Below are positions 1 to 9,861 of a stretch of 64,000 nucleotides of DNA, piece by piece. The DNA is from Diplonema japonicum. Its lineage: Eukaryota; Euglenozoa; Diplonemea; Diplonemida; Diplonemidae. The DNA is taken from NCBI GenBank assembly GCA_964019335.1, contig OZ025683.1, positions 434,001 through 498,000 of the forward strand. Reading direction: 5' to 3'. Below the pieces are notes generated by a model. It saw only the letters and a program-made list of their open reading frames with translations, had not been told where the DNA came from and did no database searches. Every line of letters begins with the position of its first letter. The first letter of the stretch is position 1. The position numbers and the translations under genes were made by a program.

Positions 1-384
1 ATCACAAACGAAGCAGCGATACACCTATACCAAGAGACCCTAGGGTTCAAAGTCCATATGATAGATGAAGCCTATTACGGTGATGATGAGGACGCTTACG
101 AGATGAAGTTAATTTTCGACCATGATCCCTATGGTGCGACTGTGAAACAAATCAGTAAAAACCCTAGACATGACGGTATCCTCGAATGGCCCGAAATCAA
201 CCCCGAAGGCAAACTGAAGTACAACGATTACTACATTAACATGAAGAAGGAGGAAGCCGAGAGAGCCGCCACAGCCACCAGCAACAACACAGACACGAAC
301 AGCACCCCTCTCGTCACTTCTGACCTCCAAACTCCGTCTGGTCAGAACAGGTCCAAGAACAGGAAGAAGAAGAAGAAGAAGTAA
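1..384 (+). CDS. NAA10: N-alpha-acetyltransferase catalytic subunit Naa10 (ARD1), 3' part
   Basis: The frame is open from base 1, so the gene starts upstream of the window; the stop is TAA at 382-384. The first 40 codons hold the end of a GNAT acetyltransferase fold: NEAAIHLYQETLGFKV followed by EAYYGDDEDAYEMKL. This matches the C-terminal segment of Naa10 (RAALHLY..TL.F then YYADGEDAYAMK). Naa10 is the catalytic subunit of the NatA complex, which acetylates N-termini of nascent proteins at the ribosome. Naa20 shares the DEDAY-M motif but lacks the HLY..TL.F part, so Naa10 is the better call. After the fold comes a lineage-specific acidic/Asn-Thr-rich tail ending in a run of lysines, resembling the charged tails of other Naa10 proteins. 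No intron is visible in this part. Confidence 0.82.
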   Translation: MTNEAAIHLYQETLGFKVHMIDEAYYGDDEDAYEMKLIFDHDPYGATVKQISKNPRHDGILEWPEINPEGKLKYNDYYINMKKEEAERAATATSNNTDTNSTPLVTSDLQTPSGQNRSKNRKKKKKK

Positions 385-829
385 GCAAATATGAGTTGCC
401 ATCAAATCCGAACGCCGGCGCGTATCCCCCCTCTCATCGGTTTTCTCCTCCGGGGCAATAGCTCAAGTTCCTTTTTTTTAATAAGAGTGCAGGAATAAAA
501 GACAACAGGCGCTTTTCCTTTTTTTCTTCTTCCCCACATTATTTCTTTTTCGTTGCCGAACCATTTATTTATCTTCTATTGGAACCAACCCCGCCAGTTC
601 TTAATACTTCTTTTTTTCTTACCCCCCCCCCCTCGTTCTTTTCTCTATTTCTCCATTTAGTGTGTATTATCAAAAACAATTTCTTCCCAGTCCCCAGAAA
701 CTGTTTTGCTTTTCTTTTTCTACCTTTTCTTTTTCTTTTTCTTTCTTTCTTCCATAGTGTGTTGTTTTCCCTTATTTAAATCCACACCCACTCTGTCGGT
801 ACTACAAAACACACTCAGGGGTGTGGGAG
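385..829. other. Intergenic, pyrimidine-rich
   Basis: Sequence after the Naa10 stop is dominated by T and C runs on the + strand, including a 9-10 base C run near 625 and TTTTCTTTTT tracts near 710-750. It ends at a splice-acceptor-like ACTCAG (816-817) just before the next start codon. No open frame here has coding character. It probably contains the 3' UTR of the upstream gene and the polypyrimidine tract for trans-splicing of the next mRNA (inference). Confidence 0.6.
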
Positions 830-2835
830 ATGAAGGTTTCTCTCGTCACCTTATCGTTGCTCGCAGTATGTCTGTGTGAAAGAGTGCGATGGCATGACAC
901 AAAGCAAGGAGTTTGCGTGGATAGACGAGGGAAATTCTACCACACGTTGAGGAAAAGGATATCTAAGGAGGAATGTTTTAAGAATGCTGAGTTCGACGGT
1001 CCCGGTCCTGGTGTAGAGGCTTTACTCATCGGTAAAGGTGGTTATTGCGATATCCTCGTTGACCCTGGGTTCCTTCCCATTTATTTTGGGAGACAAGGTT
1101 TCTGGCCTGTGAAACAGCCTACGGACATCGGGTTCGGACCTGTAGGCGGGAATATCACCATGGAGGGATGGGAGTGCTACCCTCAAGTGGAAGCTTGCAA
1201 TGTGAAAGAAAGAACGGGTAACGATTTCAAAATATGCGACAACGGAGACATTGTAGGACGGGATCCTTACAATAAGTGTAGATTTTACAACTGTGAAGTG
1301 GAAGAAACCGAGTCTCCGACCACCGACTCACCCTTCACAGCTAATCCTGCGCCTCCCGAGCCCCCTATCCCGGCAGCATGCGCGTGCGAAAAGGCAAGGC
1401 TTAAGGAGGACTTCCCCGAAACCAACTGGAGCTCGATTCCTTGGTACTGCGCAAAGATAAGCAGCAACGCAACCTCCATTTCATGCAGACCTATGGAGGT
1501 AGTCCCGACCACGGGCCTTCCCACAGGCTCCTGTCATGAAGGGTGGCTAGAGTGCCCCGGGTCTGTCGCTTCTTCAGTCCTCGATCCTGTCAATCTTGGT
1601 GCGCGTTGTGGTTGCGGGTTTTATTCCGGAAGGACCACCGCCTTTGAGTCCCTTTTGTGCATCGATCCCTCTGATAGCACAAAGGACAGCAAAGTTGGGA
1701 AGCTGTGCTCCCTCCCCTCTTCGACAGGCACCTGCGCACCTGGACTGGTTCCCTGCGGCAGCCCGCGTCTCCCAAGCATCTACTTCAACACTACTATCAA
1801 CGCTCTAGATGAGGGGTCCCCGGGATGGGAGTGGCGCATTAAGTCCAGGCTGAGCTACGCCATGTCAACGGACATGAAGAAGGTCGAGGTACGTTATCTA
1901 ATAACTCACTTTTTTACCACTACTTTTTTTTTCCTTCTTACTTGCAGCTACTCGGGATGTGCCCAAAGAGCGCATGTCCAGGTGGCAGATGCCCCCTCAC
2001 CATTGAACAGAGAATCAAAGCAAGGTACGTCCCCCCACCCCCCCAATCCACCCCCCTTCCCACAGGTGTATGTTCATGCGCTCACGGAACTCTATACCTC
2101 GGGATATGAGGGATGTCGAGTTCTATCTGACGATAAACGTGGTGATGGAAAGAGAGGTACCCCCCCTTTTTTTTTACTCGACACTTTATTTATTTTTCCC
2201 TTTTCCAGACGGAGCGAAGCAGAGCGATCGCTGAACTGGTCGGTGTGTACATGACAGGGTATCCTACTGTGATGTACGGGTACCTCGAGGAGCTGCACGT
2301 GGCGGGGATCACAATGGAGGACTCGTTGGTGGAAAATACGGGAGACGAGACTACAGCGGGTGGCGGCGGTGGGTCCAACCGTAGAAAATTCTTCTTCCTC
2401 CCTATCATACTGGTTGTTGCTCTGGTAGGGAGTGTGGCTGCGATCGCAATCCGGAAATGGAGGAAGCAAGCCCCACGAGACGACGGCTTGCACCACTTGA
2501 AAGAACACATGATGCATGAGATGAAGCCTGTTGTAGAGACTACTTACCAACCCCCAATTCCTTACATGCCTCTTCAGGCCCAGCCCCCAGCTGTCTTCAC
2601 AAAGGTTGACAATTTCACTATATCAGCCGTTCAGGTTAAAGCCTCGGCGGCTCGTGTTGAAGACTGGCGAACGAACCGAGTTTCATCCATTCCCCCTGAC
2701 AGAGACCCAGCCCTGCCCCTGGGAGAGTCCTCAGGGATCGATCCTGCTCCGGTTGCATCTGCAAAGATCCTTGATGAACCTGAACCTTCTCTTCTTTCTA
2801 ACACGACTAGCTCCGATGTTGAAATGGCCATATAG
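830..2835 (+). CDS. Secreted-type single-pass membrane protein, Cys-rich ectodomain, unknown function
   Basis: Four exons: 830-1888, 1948-2024, 2066-2156, 2209-2835. Introns are 59, 41 and 52 nt and start GTACG/GTACC. The product is 617 aa. I chose ATG 830 because it follows the acceptor at 816-817 and opens a clear signal peptide (MKVSLVTLSLLAVCLC). The ectodomain of about 480 residues has many cysteines, several N-glycosylation sequons and a Pro/Thr linker near residues 160-185. A Gly-rich spacer precedes one membrane helix (FFFLPIILVVALVGSVAAIA), and a Lys/Arg stop-transfer and about 140-residue Pro-rich cytoplasmic tail follow. That makes it a type I surface protein. I recognise no named domain. 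Splicing restores one uninterrupted frame across all four exons, which supports the model. Confidence 0.72.
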
Positions 2836-3401
2836 GGGGATCCACCCCTGGGTGAGGAGAAAAAAAAAAAAAAAAGAGGGGGGGAAATAAAGAGATGCTT
2901 GTCTGTATCCCCGCCTCCTGGGGTGTGGTCTGGAACTATTTTGCGAGGATATAATTCATTTTGATTTATCTGCTTTCTATAGTCCCACCCGAGTATTGCT
3001 CACCGTTTTTTTTTTTTTTTTCTTGGTGCCCCTACTCTCGGTTTCCCTTTTCTGTCTCTGTTGCCGACACCTCTTTTTTTTTTCTTCTTTTGCTCTTCTA
3101 AGTAGGTGGAAATAAGTAAATGAAAATAGTATTCTGAATTATTTCTTCTTCTTCCTTTTATCCTCCACGTACTCCTGAAGGGGGGGGGGGGGGGAAGAAA
3201 ACGGGTAAAAAAAAAAGAAAAAGAAAAAAGAAAAAATCGAGTAAAGCAGTATTGTATTCACATTTGGCCATATTCCCCTTCCCTCTCCCTTATTTTCTCT
3301 ACTTTCTTCTACCCACTGTTCACCCCCTAATTTTTGATGTGCTAAGGAGTCAAAAGTTATGAAAGAAGCAAAAGAAAAAGGGAGAAAAAAAAATGAAGGG
3401 G

Positions 3402-3439
<38 letters not shown>

Positions 3440-3828
3440 GTGTGTATCATTGTGTTTTTACTTTCTTGTTTTTGTTCCTTTTCTCCCCTCCCTCCCTTCC
3501 CTTTAATTTTTTCCTCTTTTTTTTAAATAAGAAATAGAACCCTCCCCCCTTTATGTTTGTTTGCTCAAGATACAGAATCTGCCGCGGTGTCTCAAAATGA
3601 GAAAAAAAAGGGGGGTAAGGGAGAACATAATTTTTTAGAAGCAAAATATTTCTTTTGGTCTCTAAAAAATAATAAACCTCTCTCTCTCTCCCCAAGAAGA
3701 GGAAGAGAAGAAGAAGAAGAAGAAGAATAGTCACTCCTGGAGTTGTTCCCTACGTACGCTCACACACGGGAAGCTGTAGAACGGTATTCTCTCTCTTTTT
3801 TTTGTATCTAAAGCACCCCCTCTCTTCC

Positions 3829-3863
<35 letters not shown>

Positions 3864-4170
3864 GCAAGAACAAGCCATCTTGTTTTTTTTTTTCTTTCAA
3901 ATCCTGATTGCCTGACTGTGTGACGTTGTCAAGCAACATCTCAGGCTGACCAAGAAGAAAAAAAAAAAAAAAAAAGAGAAGAAAAGGAGGGGGGAAGAGG
4001 TCTTTGCCCAATTATCAACTGAAGAAGAAGCAAAAAAATAAAAAAGAAAAGGGAAAGGAAGAAAGAACCTTACGAGAAAAATAATAATTTCTAAAAGTTT
4101 TTTTTTTTTTGAAACACAGACAGTACTTACTTTATGGCAACATAGGTGAAGGGCAATACAAGTGAAATAG

Positions 4171-4195
4171 AGCTACAACTCATTTTATTGTAGCT
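4171..4195. repeat. Inverted repeat, possible hairpin
   Basis: AGCTACAA (4171-4178) and TTGTAGCT (4188-4195) are perfect reverse complements separated by 9 bases. It lies in one of the few non-homopolymeric patches of this intergenic region. Function unknown. Confidence 0.55.
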
Positions 4196-4751
4196 ATCAA
4201 AAAAGAAAGCTGACAGCGATATAGCGATATATAGGAAGTACCTACCTACTATGTTCTAGAGGTAAGTATGCGTTACAGTAATCTTCTTTATTACAAGAAA
4301 AAGAATGTTTGCAGCTGCTGCCGAGGCATAAAGAGCCTTCAATTACTGTTTGAGATGAACACAGACTCTTTATATATTTTTATTTTTATTTTTTTTCTTT
4401 TATTTGATTGTGTGTTTTTGGTTTTTTTTTTTTTTTTTTGTTTTTTTTTCAATGGCGCTTTTAGCACTTCCCATCAAATCGTACGCTGGAAAAAGGTAAA
4501 AGCATAAAAAGGGGGGGGGGGGGGGGGTAGTGGGCAAAGAGAGTAGGGGGGAAAAAAAAGAATTGAAATGAAGAACAAAAAAAAAAAAAGAAGAAGAAAA
4601 ATGAACATAGGAACCGGTGCTAAAGGGGAAATCCTGAATCTTTTTGGGATTTCTTTTTTATTTTTTATTCCCCCCCCTTTCCCCCTCTTTATTTGATTCA
4701 CAAAAAAAGGCAACAAAAAGAGGAAGAAAGAAAAAAAAAGAAAAGGGGGAG

Positions 4752-4773
4752 GTGTGTGTGTGTGTGTGTGTGT
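4752..4773. repeat. (GT)11 microsatellite
   Basis: Eleven uninterrupted GT dinucleotides embedded in purine-rich sequence. Confidence 0.9.
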
Positions 4774-5203
4774 AAGAAGAAGAAAAAGAAGGAAACATTA
4801 GATTTTTTTTTCTTTCCAAAAAAAAAAAAAAAAAAAAAAAAAAGAGAGAGCGGGTTTCTTCTTTTTCTCGTTCTTCTTCTTTTTCTCCCCTCTGTCTCTC
4901 TGTATTTCTTCTTTTTACCTTTTGGTTTAAAAGTCTGATTTTTTTTTTTTTTTTTTATATCCTCCCTTGTGCAGAAAGCGTGCAATCTAGTCTGGATCTC
5001 TCGTGACTATCCTCACCAAACAGCAGCACTGCAAAATCTTTCCTTTTTATTCAGCGCGAAACCCACGTGTTTTCACTGCCTGTGTCCCTTTCCTCTTTTT
5101 TTAAAAAAAAAAAAATCTCTTTTTTTCTTCTCTTTTTTTTTCCAGTTCCACACCCCGTCCTCTTTCTGCTCTTAAGGGGGAAAAAAATTTTTTAAAAAGG
5201 CAT

Positions 5204-5220
5204 TTAACCATCTACCAACG
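5204..5220. repeat. Left TTAA target site and terminal inverted repeat of element 1
   Basis: TTAA (5204-5207) followed by the 13-bp end sequence. It pairs with 7002-7018. Confidence 0.82.
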
Positions 5221-7011
5221 GACCATTTTTGCCCACCAGGGGGTAAATTTTCAAAACTTCAAAAAAAGCTATTCCAGCGCAACGCCGGGGCTATATGCCC
5301 CCGGAAATGCCTCCAGATGTCCCAATTCTAGAGAGAGGGTGCCCACAGCAGGGTCCACCCCCACAACATTGTCAAAAATATCGTTCCTGAAGTGCCCGAG
5401 AGGGGATACAAAAAACAAGTCAAAAAAAATCGACTGTAAAATTCTATAAAAAGCTATTTAAGGCCTTCTTGACGCGGTTCGTATGTGCCCCAGGGCTGGG
5501 GGACTTCTTTTTTGACCCCGGGAGGGGTTTCTGGGGGGTATCCCCGGCAAGGTGGTAGTCTTTGAAGCACGGAGTCACGCAAAGTTGTACCAAGCAGGCT
5601 GAACACTGAAATAGGGGTCTTTTCGACTTGCAATGCTTGCACCGCACGTTGCACTACTTTTTCGGGGAAATGGTCCCAGAAGGTACTGTCACGGCGCATT
5701 GGGGTCTCAGAGCACTCGTTCTGTGTTTCGGGGCATGGTATTGGGGCAGCCTGCTCTGTAGTTGACTTTATCTGTTGTTTAGACTGCCTCCCTAGTAGCC
5801 CTTCGATGACTGCCTCTTTGAAAGGCGTAAATCCACTGTCGTTCGTACTCAGGGCGTTGGGGGGCAAGGCTTCTTTCCAAACATGCCAAGCATTCGCCAG
5901 AGATTTACCTAACAAGTACAAAAATACTTTTAGGGGCCACTTTTAAGTCATAAGGGAGCGTTTATGGTGTTTTGTCACAGCATCACCCAGCGTCGGTTCC
6001 GCCCATTGTGGTGTTGTAAATATGCACTTGGTGGGGAGCGGGATGTCCTTTCCGGCTTTCATTCTCTTTTGGCGGACACGTCAAATTCGACTTCACCGGA
6101 ACATCCAACGTCGATAGAAAGCACGCTGGCATGATGTCATGCCACGTTGTGGTGCAAAGGATGCTCGCGTGCTGGTGGAACTGGGTGTCCCCACGGGATG
6201 CGCGTCCTTGGCATGCGGCCTCGCTTCTTTGGGGCATCCATGATCTCCGGGAGGCCTTTGCGATAAGTAGAAGTTAGCACGCTTGTTTGTTTCGCTGTGG
6301 AAACACAGATTTCCCAGAATAGTCAAAAAGCGGTCTCTTGACATGACGGTGGCGTACCCAGGGGTGTAGTTGAGAGACGTGGAGCCAGTGTGCCAGTAAT
6401 CAGAATAATCTGGCTTGATATCCAAGTCCATCGACAAAAGGGCACCTAGGAAGGTATGCAGAGAAGCAGCATCGAGATCCAGGGAGACACCTTTTTTAGC
6501 CGCATTTGCCACATTGTTCGAAGTTATGACCCGAATAACGTTTGGGACGAGCATTTGGAGAATATATGGTATGGCATTGAGCCTTTGATGTCAAAACAGG
6601 GTCCACAAGGATTTCGATCTTCACGAAACCGGATGCCTTCCAACTGCTCCGGCTTTGCCGTCCAATCACCCTGCTGTGACTCGGAATCGGTCGAATTCGT
6701 ATCAGAACCACTGTTTGTATCAAAATTGCATAATAGGGATGAGCCATCAGTGCTGCCATCACTCATAACGTCCTCTTCCAGCCTCTTTCCGGGCGCCTTT
6801 TTTTGAAGTGATTTTTAAGGGTAAATTTGGGCTGGCGTTTTTTTTCATTTTTTCATTTTCTTGTTAAGTTAGGGCAGCATTTAGTTTATTTTTTTCATAT
6901 TTTCCGCGCAGGACCCCGCCGGCAAGAAAGGGCCGGGCCGTATTGCATTGAAAGCCCTTTGCGTAAAAGATTTTTTTTCAAATCGTCTATATATAGACGC
7001 TCGTTGATAGA

Positions 7012-7014
<3 letters not shown>
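5208..7014 (-). mobile_element. piggyBac-like DNA transposon, decayed (element 1)
   Basis: The ends are CCATCTACCAACG (5208-5220) and its inverted partner CGTTGATAGATGG (7002-7014), matching at 12 of 13 positions. Both are flanked by TTAA (5204-5207 and 7015-7018), the target site used by piggyBac elements. The 1,807-bp interior carries transposase remnants on the minus strand. A perfect 16-bp palindrome, CGTCTATATATAGACG, lies at 6984-6999 next to the right end. The coding region is broken by frameshifts and a stop and lacks part of the catalytic core, so the copy cannot be autonomous. Confidence 0.85.
5444..6766 (-). pseudogene. piggyBac transposase remnant
   Basis: Read on the minus strand, fragments in different frames line up with the DDE_Tnp_1_7 family. 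An acidic N-terminus (from 6766) leads into PYHIFSK. After a one-base shift near 6550 come VIRVITSNNVANAAKK and LHTFLGALLSMDLDIKP, then SRDRFLTILGNLCFHSETN. After a gap come a WHD motif near 6150 (likely the last catalytic Asp region) and IYNTTMGGTD (about 6000-6030). A further frameshift plus an in-frame stop precede KWPLKVFLYLLGKSLANAW (about 5880-5940), the family's C-terminal helix region. The end is a Cys-rich finger, CKHCKSKRPLFQCSACLVQLC (two overlapping parts of the family's CxxC pattern), typical of piggyBac C-termini. The segment expected to hold the first two catalytic Asp residues is missing. Non-functional. Confidence 0.83.

Positions 7015-7018
<4 letters not shown>
7002..7018. 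repeat. Right terminal inverted repeat and TTAA target site of element 1
   Basis: CGTTGATAGATGG then TTAA (7015-7018). One mismatch against the left end. Confidence 0.82.
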
Positions 7019-7051
<33 letters not shown>

Positions 7052-7797
7052 CTCATTTCTCACAAGGAGCGTCGGTTTATTTAGACAGCGGGCACTCGGC
7101 TAGGAAAGTCGGTATTCGGTAATAGTTTAACCACTGATTGAAACCGGCCCTCGGAAGTTGCTGAGTGGGTATGAGAGTAGTCTACAATAGGAGGGAGAGA
7201 AAAAAAATGGGGGAAGGAAAGAAAAAAAAGAGAAAATAAAAAAAAAAAAGAGAAACTAGTGGCTCAGTACCCATTACCTGTACTTTTTTCTTCTTTTTTT
7301 TTCTTTTTTTTTCCTTGGGATCAGGCTTTTCTCTCCTGAGGTATTCAATAAGCTTCATGCGGTTGCTTTTGTTATTTTAATCCCAAAAAAAAGAAAGAAA
7401 GAAAAAGGGGAAAAAAAAAAAGAAAGGGGGTATGAAAGCTAGAGAGTCCCTCCCCCTCTTAGTGATATTCCTTCCTGTGACTCGCCCCCCTTCTTTTTTT
7501 TCTTTTTTTTTTTATTACCCCTCCCTGAATGTTAAAATTAAGGGGATTTAAGGTTTTCCCACCCCCCCCCCCATTCCTCCGGTCCTTTGTTTTATATTAG
7601 TTTCCCCTTTCTTTCGTTTTTTTTTTTTCCTTCACATCCCGTAAGCATCAACAAACAGTTTCTCCCCCCCCCCCTTTTTTTTGTTATTTCGTTCAACTGA
7701 TCCCCCCTCTCTTGCACTCCTTTTTTTTTGTTCGTATTACCTTCCGTTGTTCTGGTTTTCTCTCTCCACCCACCTACTCTATTTTTTTATTTTTTTT
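7015..7797. other. Homopolymer-rich spacer between the two transposons
   Basis: Starts with about 30 A residues (7017-7048). A short non-repetitive patch follows (7049-7190), then alternating A- and T-rich tracts and C runs. No coding frame of interest is visible. Confidence 0.5.
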
Positions 7798-7815
7798 TTA
7801 TCCCCTAAACGCCCG
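7798..7815. repeat. Left TTAT duplication and inverted repeat of element 2
   Basis: TTAT (7798-7801) followed by CCCCTAAACGCCCG, the exact reverse complement of 9006-9019. Confidence 0.85.
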
Positions 7816-9019
7816 GAGCCTATCTACGGTACCCCCCCCATTTTCGTTGTTGCTTTAAATACTCAAAAGAAGGGCAGCATGCAACCATAGGAAGGTGCAA
7901 GGAAAGGGTAAACGGTACTAAAATTTTCAATTCCAGGTGCCAGATTCAGATGAGAACACTTAACTATGTGTGTAAGAGGGGGATTGAAGGTGTACTTTTT
8001 GTATGTCCGATTTTGGGGGGTCTTGTCGTGGGGGGTCTGTGGAGTTATGGCTGGGCTAAAAAGGGCAGCGTTCAGCCCTATTTGGTGCCCTGAACTCTAG
8101 GATTGAGGTCAGTCTGGAGACTTTTTGGGGCTGTGGGATGAAAAAAGCAACTTGTGAGTTTTTCTTCCAGCTGGGGTAGCATGCAAGGGTAAAAAACACG
8201 TTTTGCATAAGGGGGTTTTGCAACAGGGGCACCACGTTTGCACCTTCTTCCCGCACCCAGGAACAGCATAGAGCACCCTCCTCACCTTCGTTCCGTTCAT
8301 CATGGTCTCGGAGGTGTGATTTAGGGTAAAATCGAGACGTTTTGGGTATTTCTGAGTGAGGGAATCCTCATTGCTAGCGTGTTTGCGCTTGGGGGTCGGT
8401 GACGGTGTTGTCGGGGGGTGTGTGCTATCGGTTTTTGGGGCATGGGTGAGAAGCTTGCCAACAAGTTCTTCTATGAAGCTCGGGAAGCCATTATTTTTGC
8501 CACATTCCCTGCTGTTCTTCCAGATTATGGAGGAGTTGGCAACACAGCTTTCCAGGACCCAATAAAAAACGACCATGGTCCACTTCCGGGTTTTCATATG
8601 CCGAACTCCAGTCCCCTGGAGCTGGTCTTGCCGGTCAGGGGTCGACAGCAAACCCTTAGGAGTCGACAGTACGCATGACTAGGTCCTGTGTTGTGGACTT
8701 CTTGCTGAAAATGTTGAAATTCGCCAGGTAACAGTTTTATGAGTCGCATGTAGCGATTACCTTGATGCCCACCGAGTTGCTTTTTCGTGGTGCCATGACT
8801 TTTATTGTTGTCGGGATAACACTGTCGTCAACAGACAACCACTTGCCAGGGGTCCGCACAGTCCTACACCGGTTGACAATGATGTCAAGAAAACTGCGCA
8901 TGAGGTGCAGTTTCAGGCCTTCCAAATGTTTTCCAGGTTGTCAAAGGTAAAAAAAAAGTACTTAGCGAAAAAGCAAATTTTGAAATAAGGACAAAAACGT
9001 CCGCGCGGGCGTTTAGGGG
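7802..9019 (-). mobile_element. piggyBac-like DNA transposon, internally deleted (element 2)
   Basis: The ends are a perfect 14-bp inverted repeat, CCCCTAAACGCCCG (7802-7815) against CGGGCGTTTAGGGG (9006-9019). They are flanked on both sides by TTAT (7798-7801 and 9020-9023), read here as a 4-bp target duplication. The CCC start and 4-bp duplication fit the piggyBac superfamily, although TTAA is the usual target. The minus-strand interior encodes transposase fragments. The element is 1,218 bp, too short for a full transposase of about 550-600 residues. Confidence 0.85.
8109..8925 (-). pseudogene. piggyBac transposase remnant with internal deletion
   Basis: Minus strand, two pieces. 8925-8737 encodes TVRTPGKWLSVDDSVIPTTI and SNSVGIKVIATCDS. 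This is the piggyBac core containing the first catalytic Asp (family pattern lsiDEsM followed by a GIKv..lcds block). 8651-8109 encodes the C-terminal helix region (KTRKWTMVVFYWVLESCVAN) and then a Cys-rich finger (TWCPCCKTPLCKTCFLPLH). Only about 85 bp separate the pieces, where an intact protein has a couple of hundred residues including the other catalytic Asp residues. This is therefore an internally deleted copy. It looks only distantly related to the copy at 5208-7014, since the retained segments and end sequences differ. Confidence 0.82.
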
Positions 9020-9023
9020 TTAT
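9006..9023. repeat. Right inverted repeat and TTAT duplication of element 2
   Basis: CGGGCGTTTAGGGG followed by TTAT (9020-9023). Confidence 0.85.
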
Positions 9024-9085
9024 TCTAAATTTCCATTTTGCCAAAAAAAAAGGGGGGGGGGAAAAAGAAGAAAAAAAAAGATGAT

Positions 9086-9538
9086 ATGAACATGTCTGGC
9101 CGTCAACTTCAAATGCCTGTGGGAAGGCCTATGCCACGTCTGTTGCCGGAGCTCAGCCCCCCAAGGGGGAAGGGTTTTACACGGGTTCCTGTGGGGATGT
9201 CACTGGGAGAACCTATTAAGCCTTTAACACCGCGTGTAGAGTCCCGGACCTCCTTGTTGTCGCCTGCTGTCAATGGTGACCTGATGGGCAGTGTCAGGAC
9301 CCCACGGGAGGGCTTTGTCTATGCGCCCATCTCGTCACCAGCCAGTTCACCACGAGCGCATCAATGCACTGACTGCGAACACCTGCAAAGACTGGCCAAG
9401 GTCGTCCACACCTTAGACATCAGACTTCACAGCAAAGAAGCTGATCTTGCTATGCGCAAGAAGGAACTTGATGCACGAGAGCAACGTCTACGGGATTGGG
9501 AGGCTGAGCTGGCCGCCCGGTCCGGAGGCAAATCTTGA
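9086..9538 (+). CDS. Small Pro-rich protein with C-terminal coiled coil, unknown function
   Basis: A 150-aa frame from ATG 9086 (MNMSGRQLQ) to TGA 9536-9538. An in-frame Lys run lies upstream but no ATG, and AG dinucleotides in the preceding purine tract could serve as acceptor. The first 95 residues are Pro/Arg/Gly-rich and probably disordered. Then comes a Cys pair (HQCTDCEH) and a heptad-like helix rich in Leu, Lys, Glu and Arg to the end (ELDAREQRLRDWEAELAARS). Codon use and base composition are GC-rich like the other genes and unlike the flanking tracts, which supports it being real. It starts only 66 bp beyond the end of transposon element 2. No family recognised. Confidence 0.6.
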   Translation: MNMSGRQLQMPVGRPMPRLLPELSPPRGKGFTRVPVGMSLGEPIKPLTPRVESRTSLLSPAVNGDLMGSVRTPREGFVYAPISSPASSPRAHQCTDCEHLQRLAKVVHTLDIRLHSKEADLAMRKKELDAREQRLRDWEAELAARSGGKS

Positions 9539-9814
9539 GATGCTTAATTGTGTTGATTCACCCCCCCCCCAAAAAAATAGAACGAATAAAGTTTCCCCCC
9601 CCCAATGAAAATGAAAAATCAGTTTTGAGTTAGTTTCGTGTCAATTTTTTTTTTTTTTTTTTTTTTTTTCCCTCCTGTAGAGCGGGGGAAAAAAAAAAGG
9701 GAAAAAAAAAAGTGGGGGCGGGAGGTGGGGGAAAAAAGGCTGTTCGCGGATATTTAGGGAGGGGAAATAATGAGAAGGGGTGATTATGCATTTCTTCTTC
9801 TTTTTTTTTGTTCC

Positions 9815-9861
<47 letters not shown>

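Larger units (their letters stand above)
2836..5207. other. Gene-poor homopolymer region
   Basis: About 2.4 kb with no convincing coding frame. It holds long mononucleotide runs (A near 3400-3437 and 4820-4843, T near 3831-3862, G near 3181-3194 and 4511-4527), mixed purine or pyrimidine tracts and a GT microsatellite. The low-complexity frames in it are Lys- or Phe-runs created by these tracts. A small inverted repeat lies at 4171-4195. Nothing here supports a protein gene; a short intron-split gene or a non-coding RNA cannot be excluded by eye. Confidence 0.55.

Noticed and set aside
4160-4340. Spliced-leader RNA gene candidate (hairpin, TTTTATTG followed by TAG)
   Set aside because: No tandem copies, no GT donor after the putative leader and no Sm-site context that I can defend; resemblance is too slight.
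5454-5921. Independent minus-strand gene of 155 codons
   Set aside because: Its sequence is the C-terminal part of the piggyBac transposase remnant, in frame with the family's helix region and inside the element's ends.
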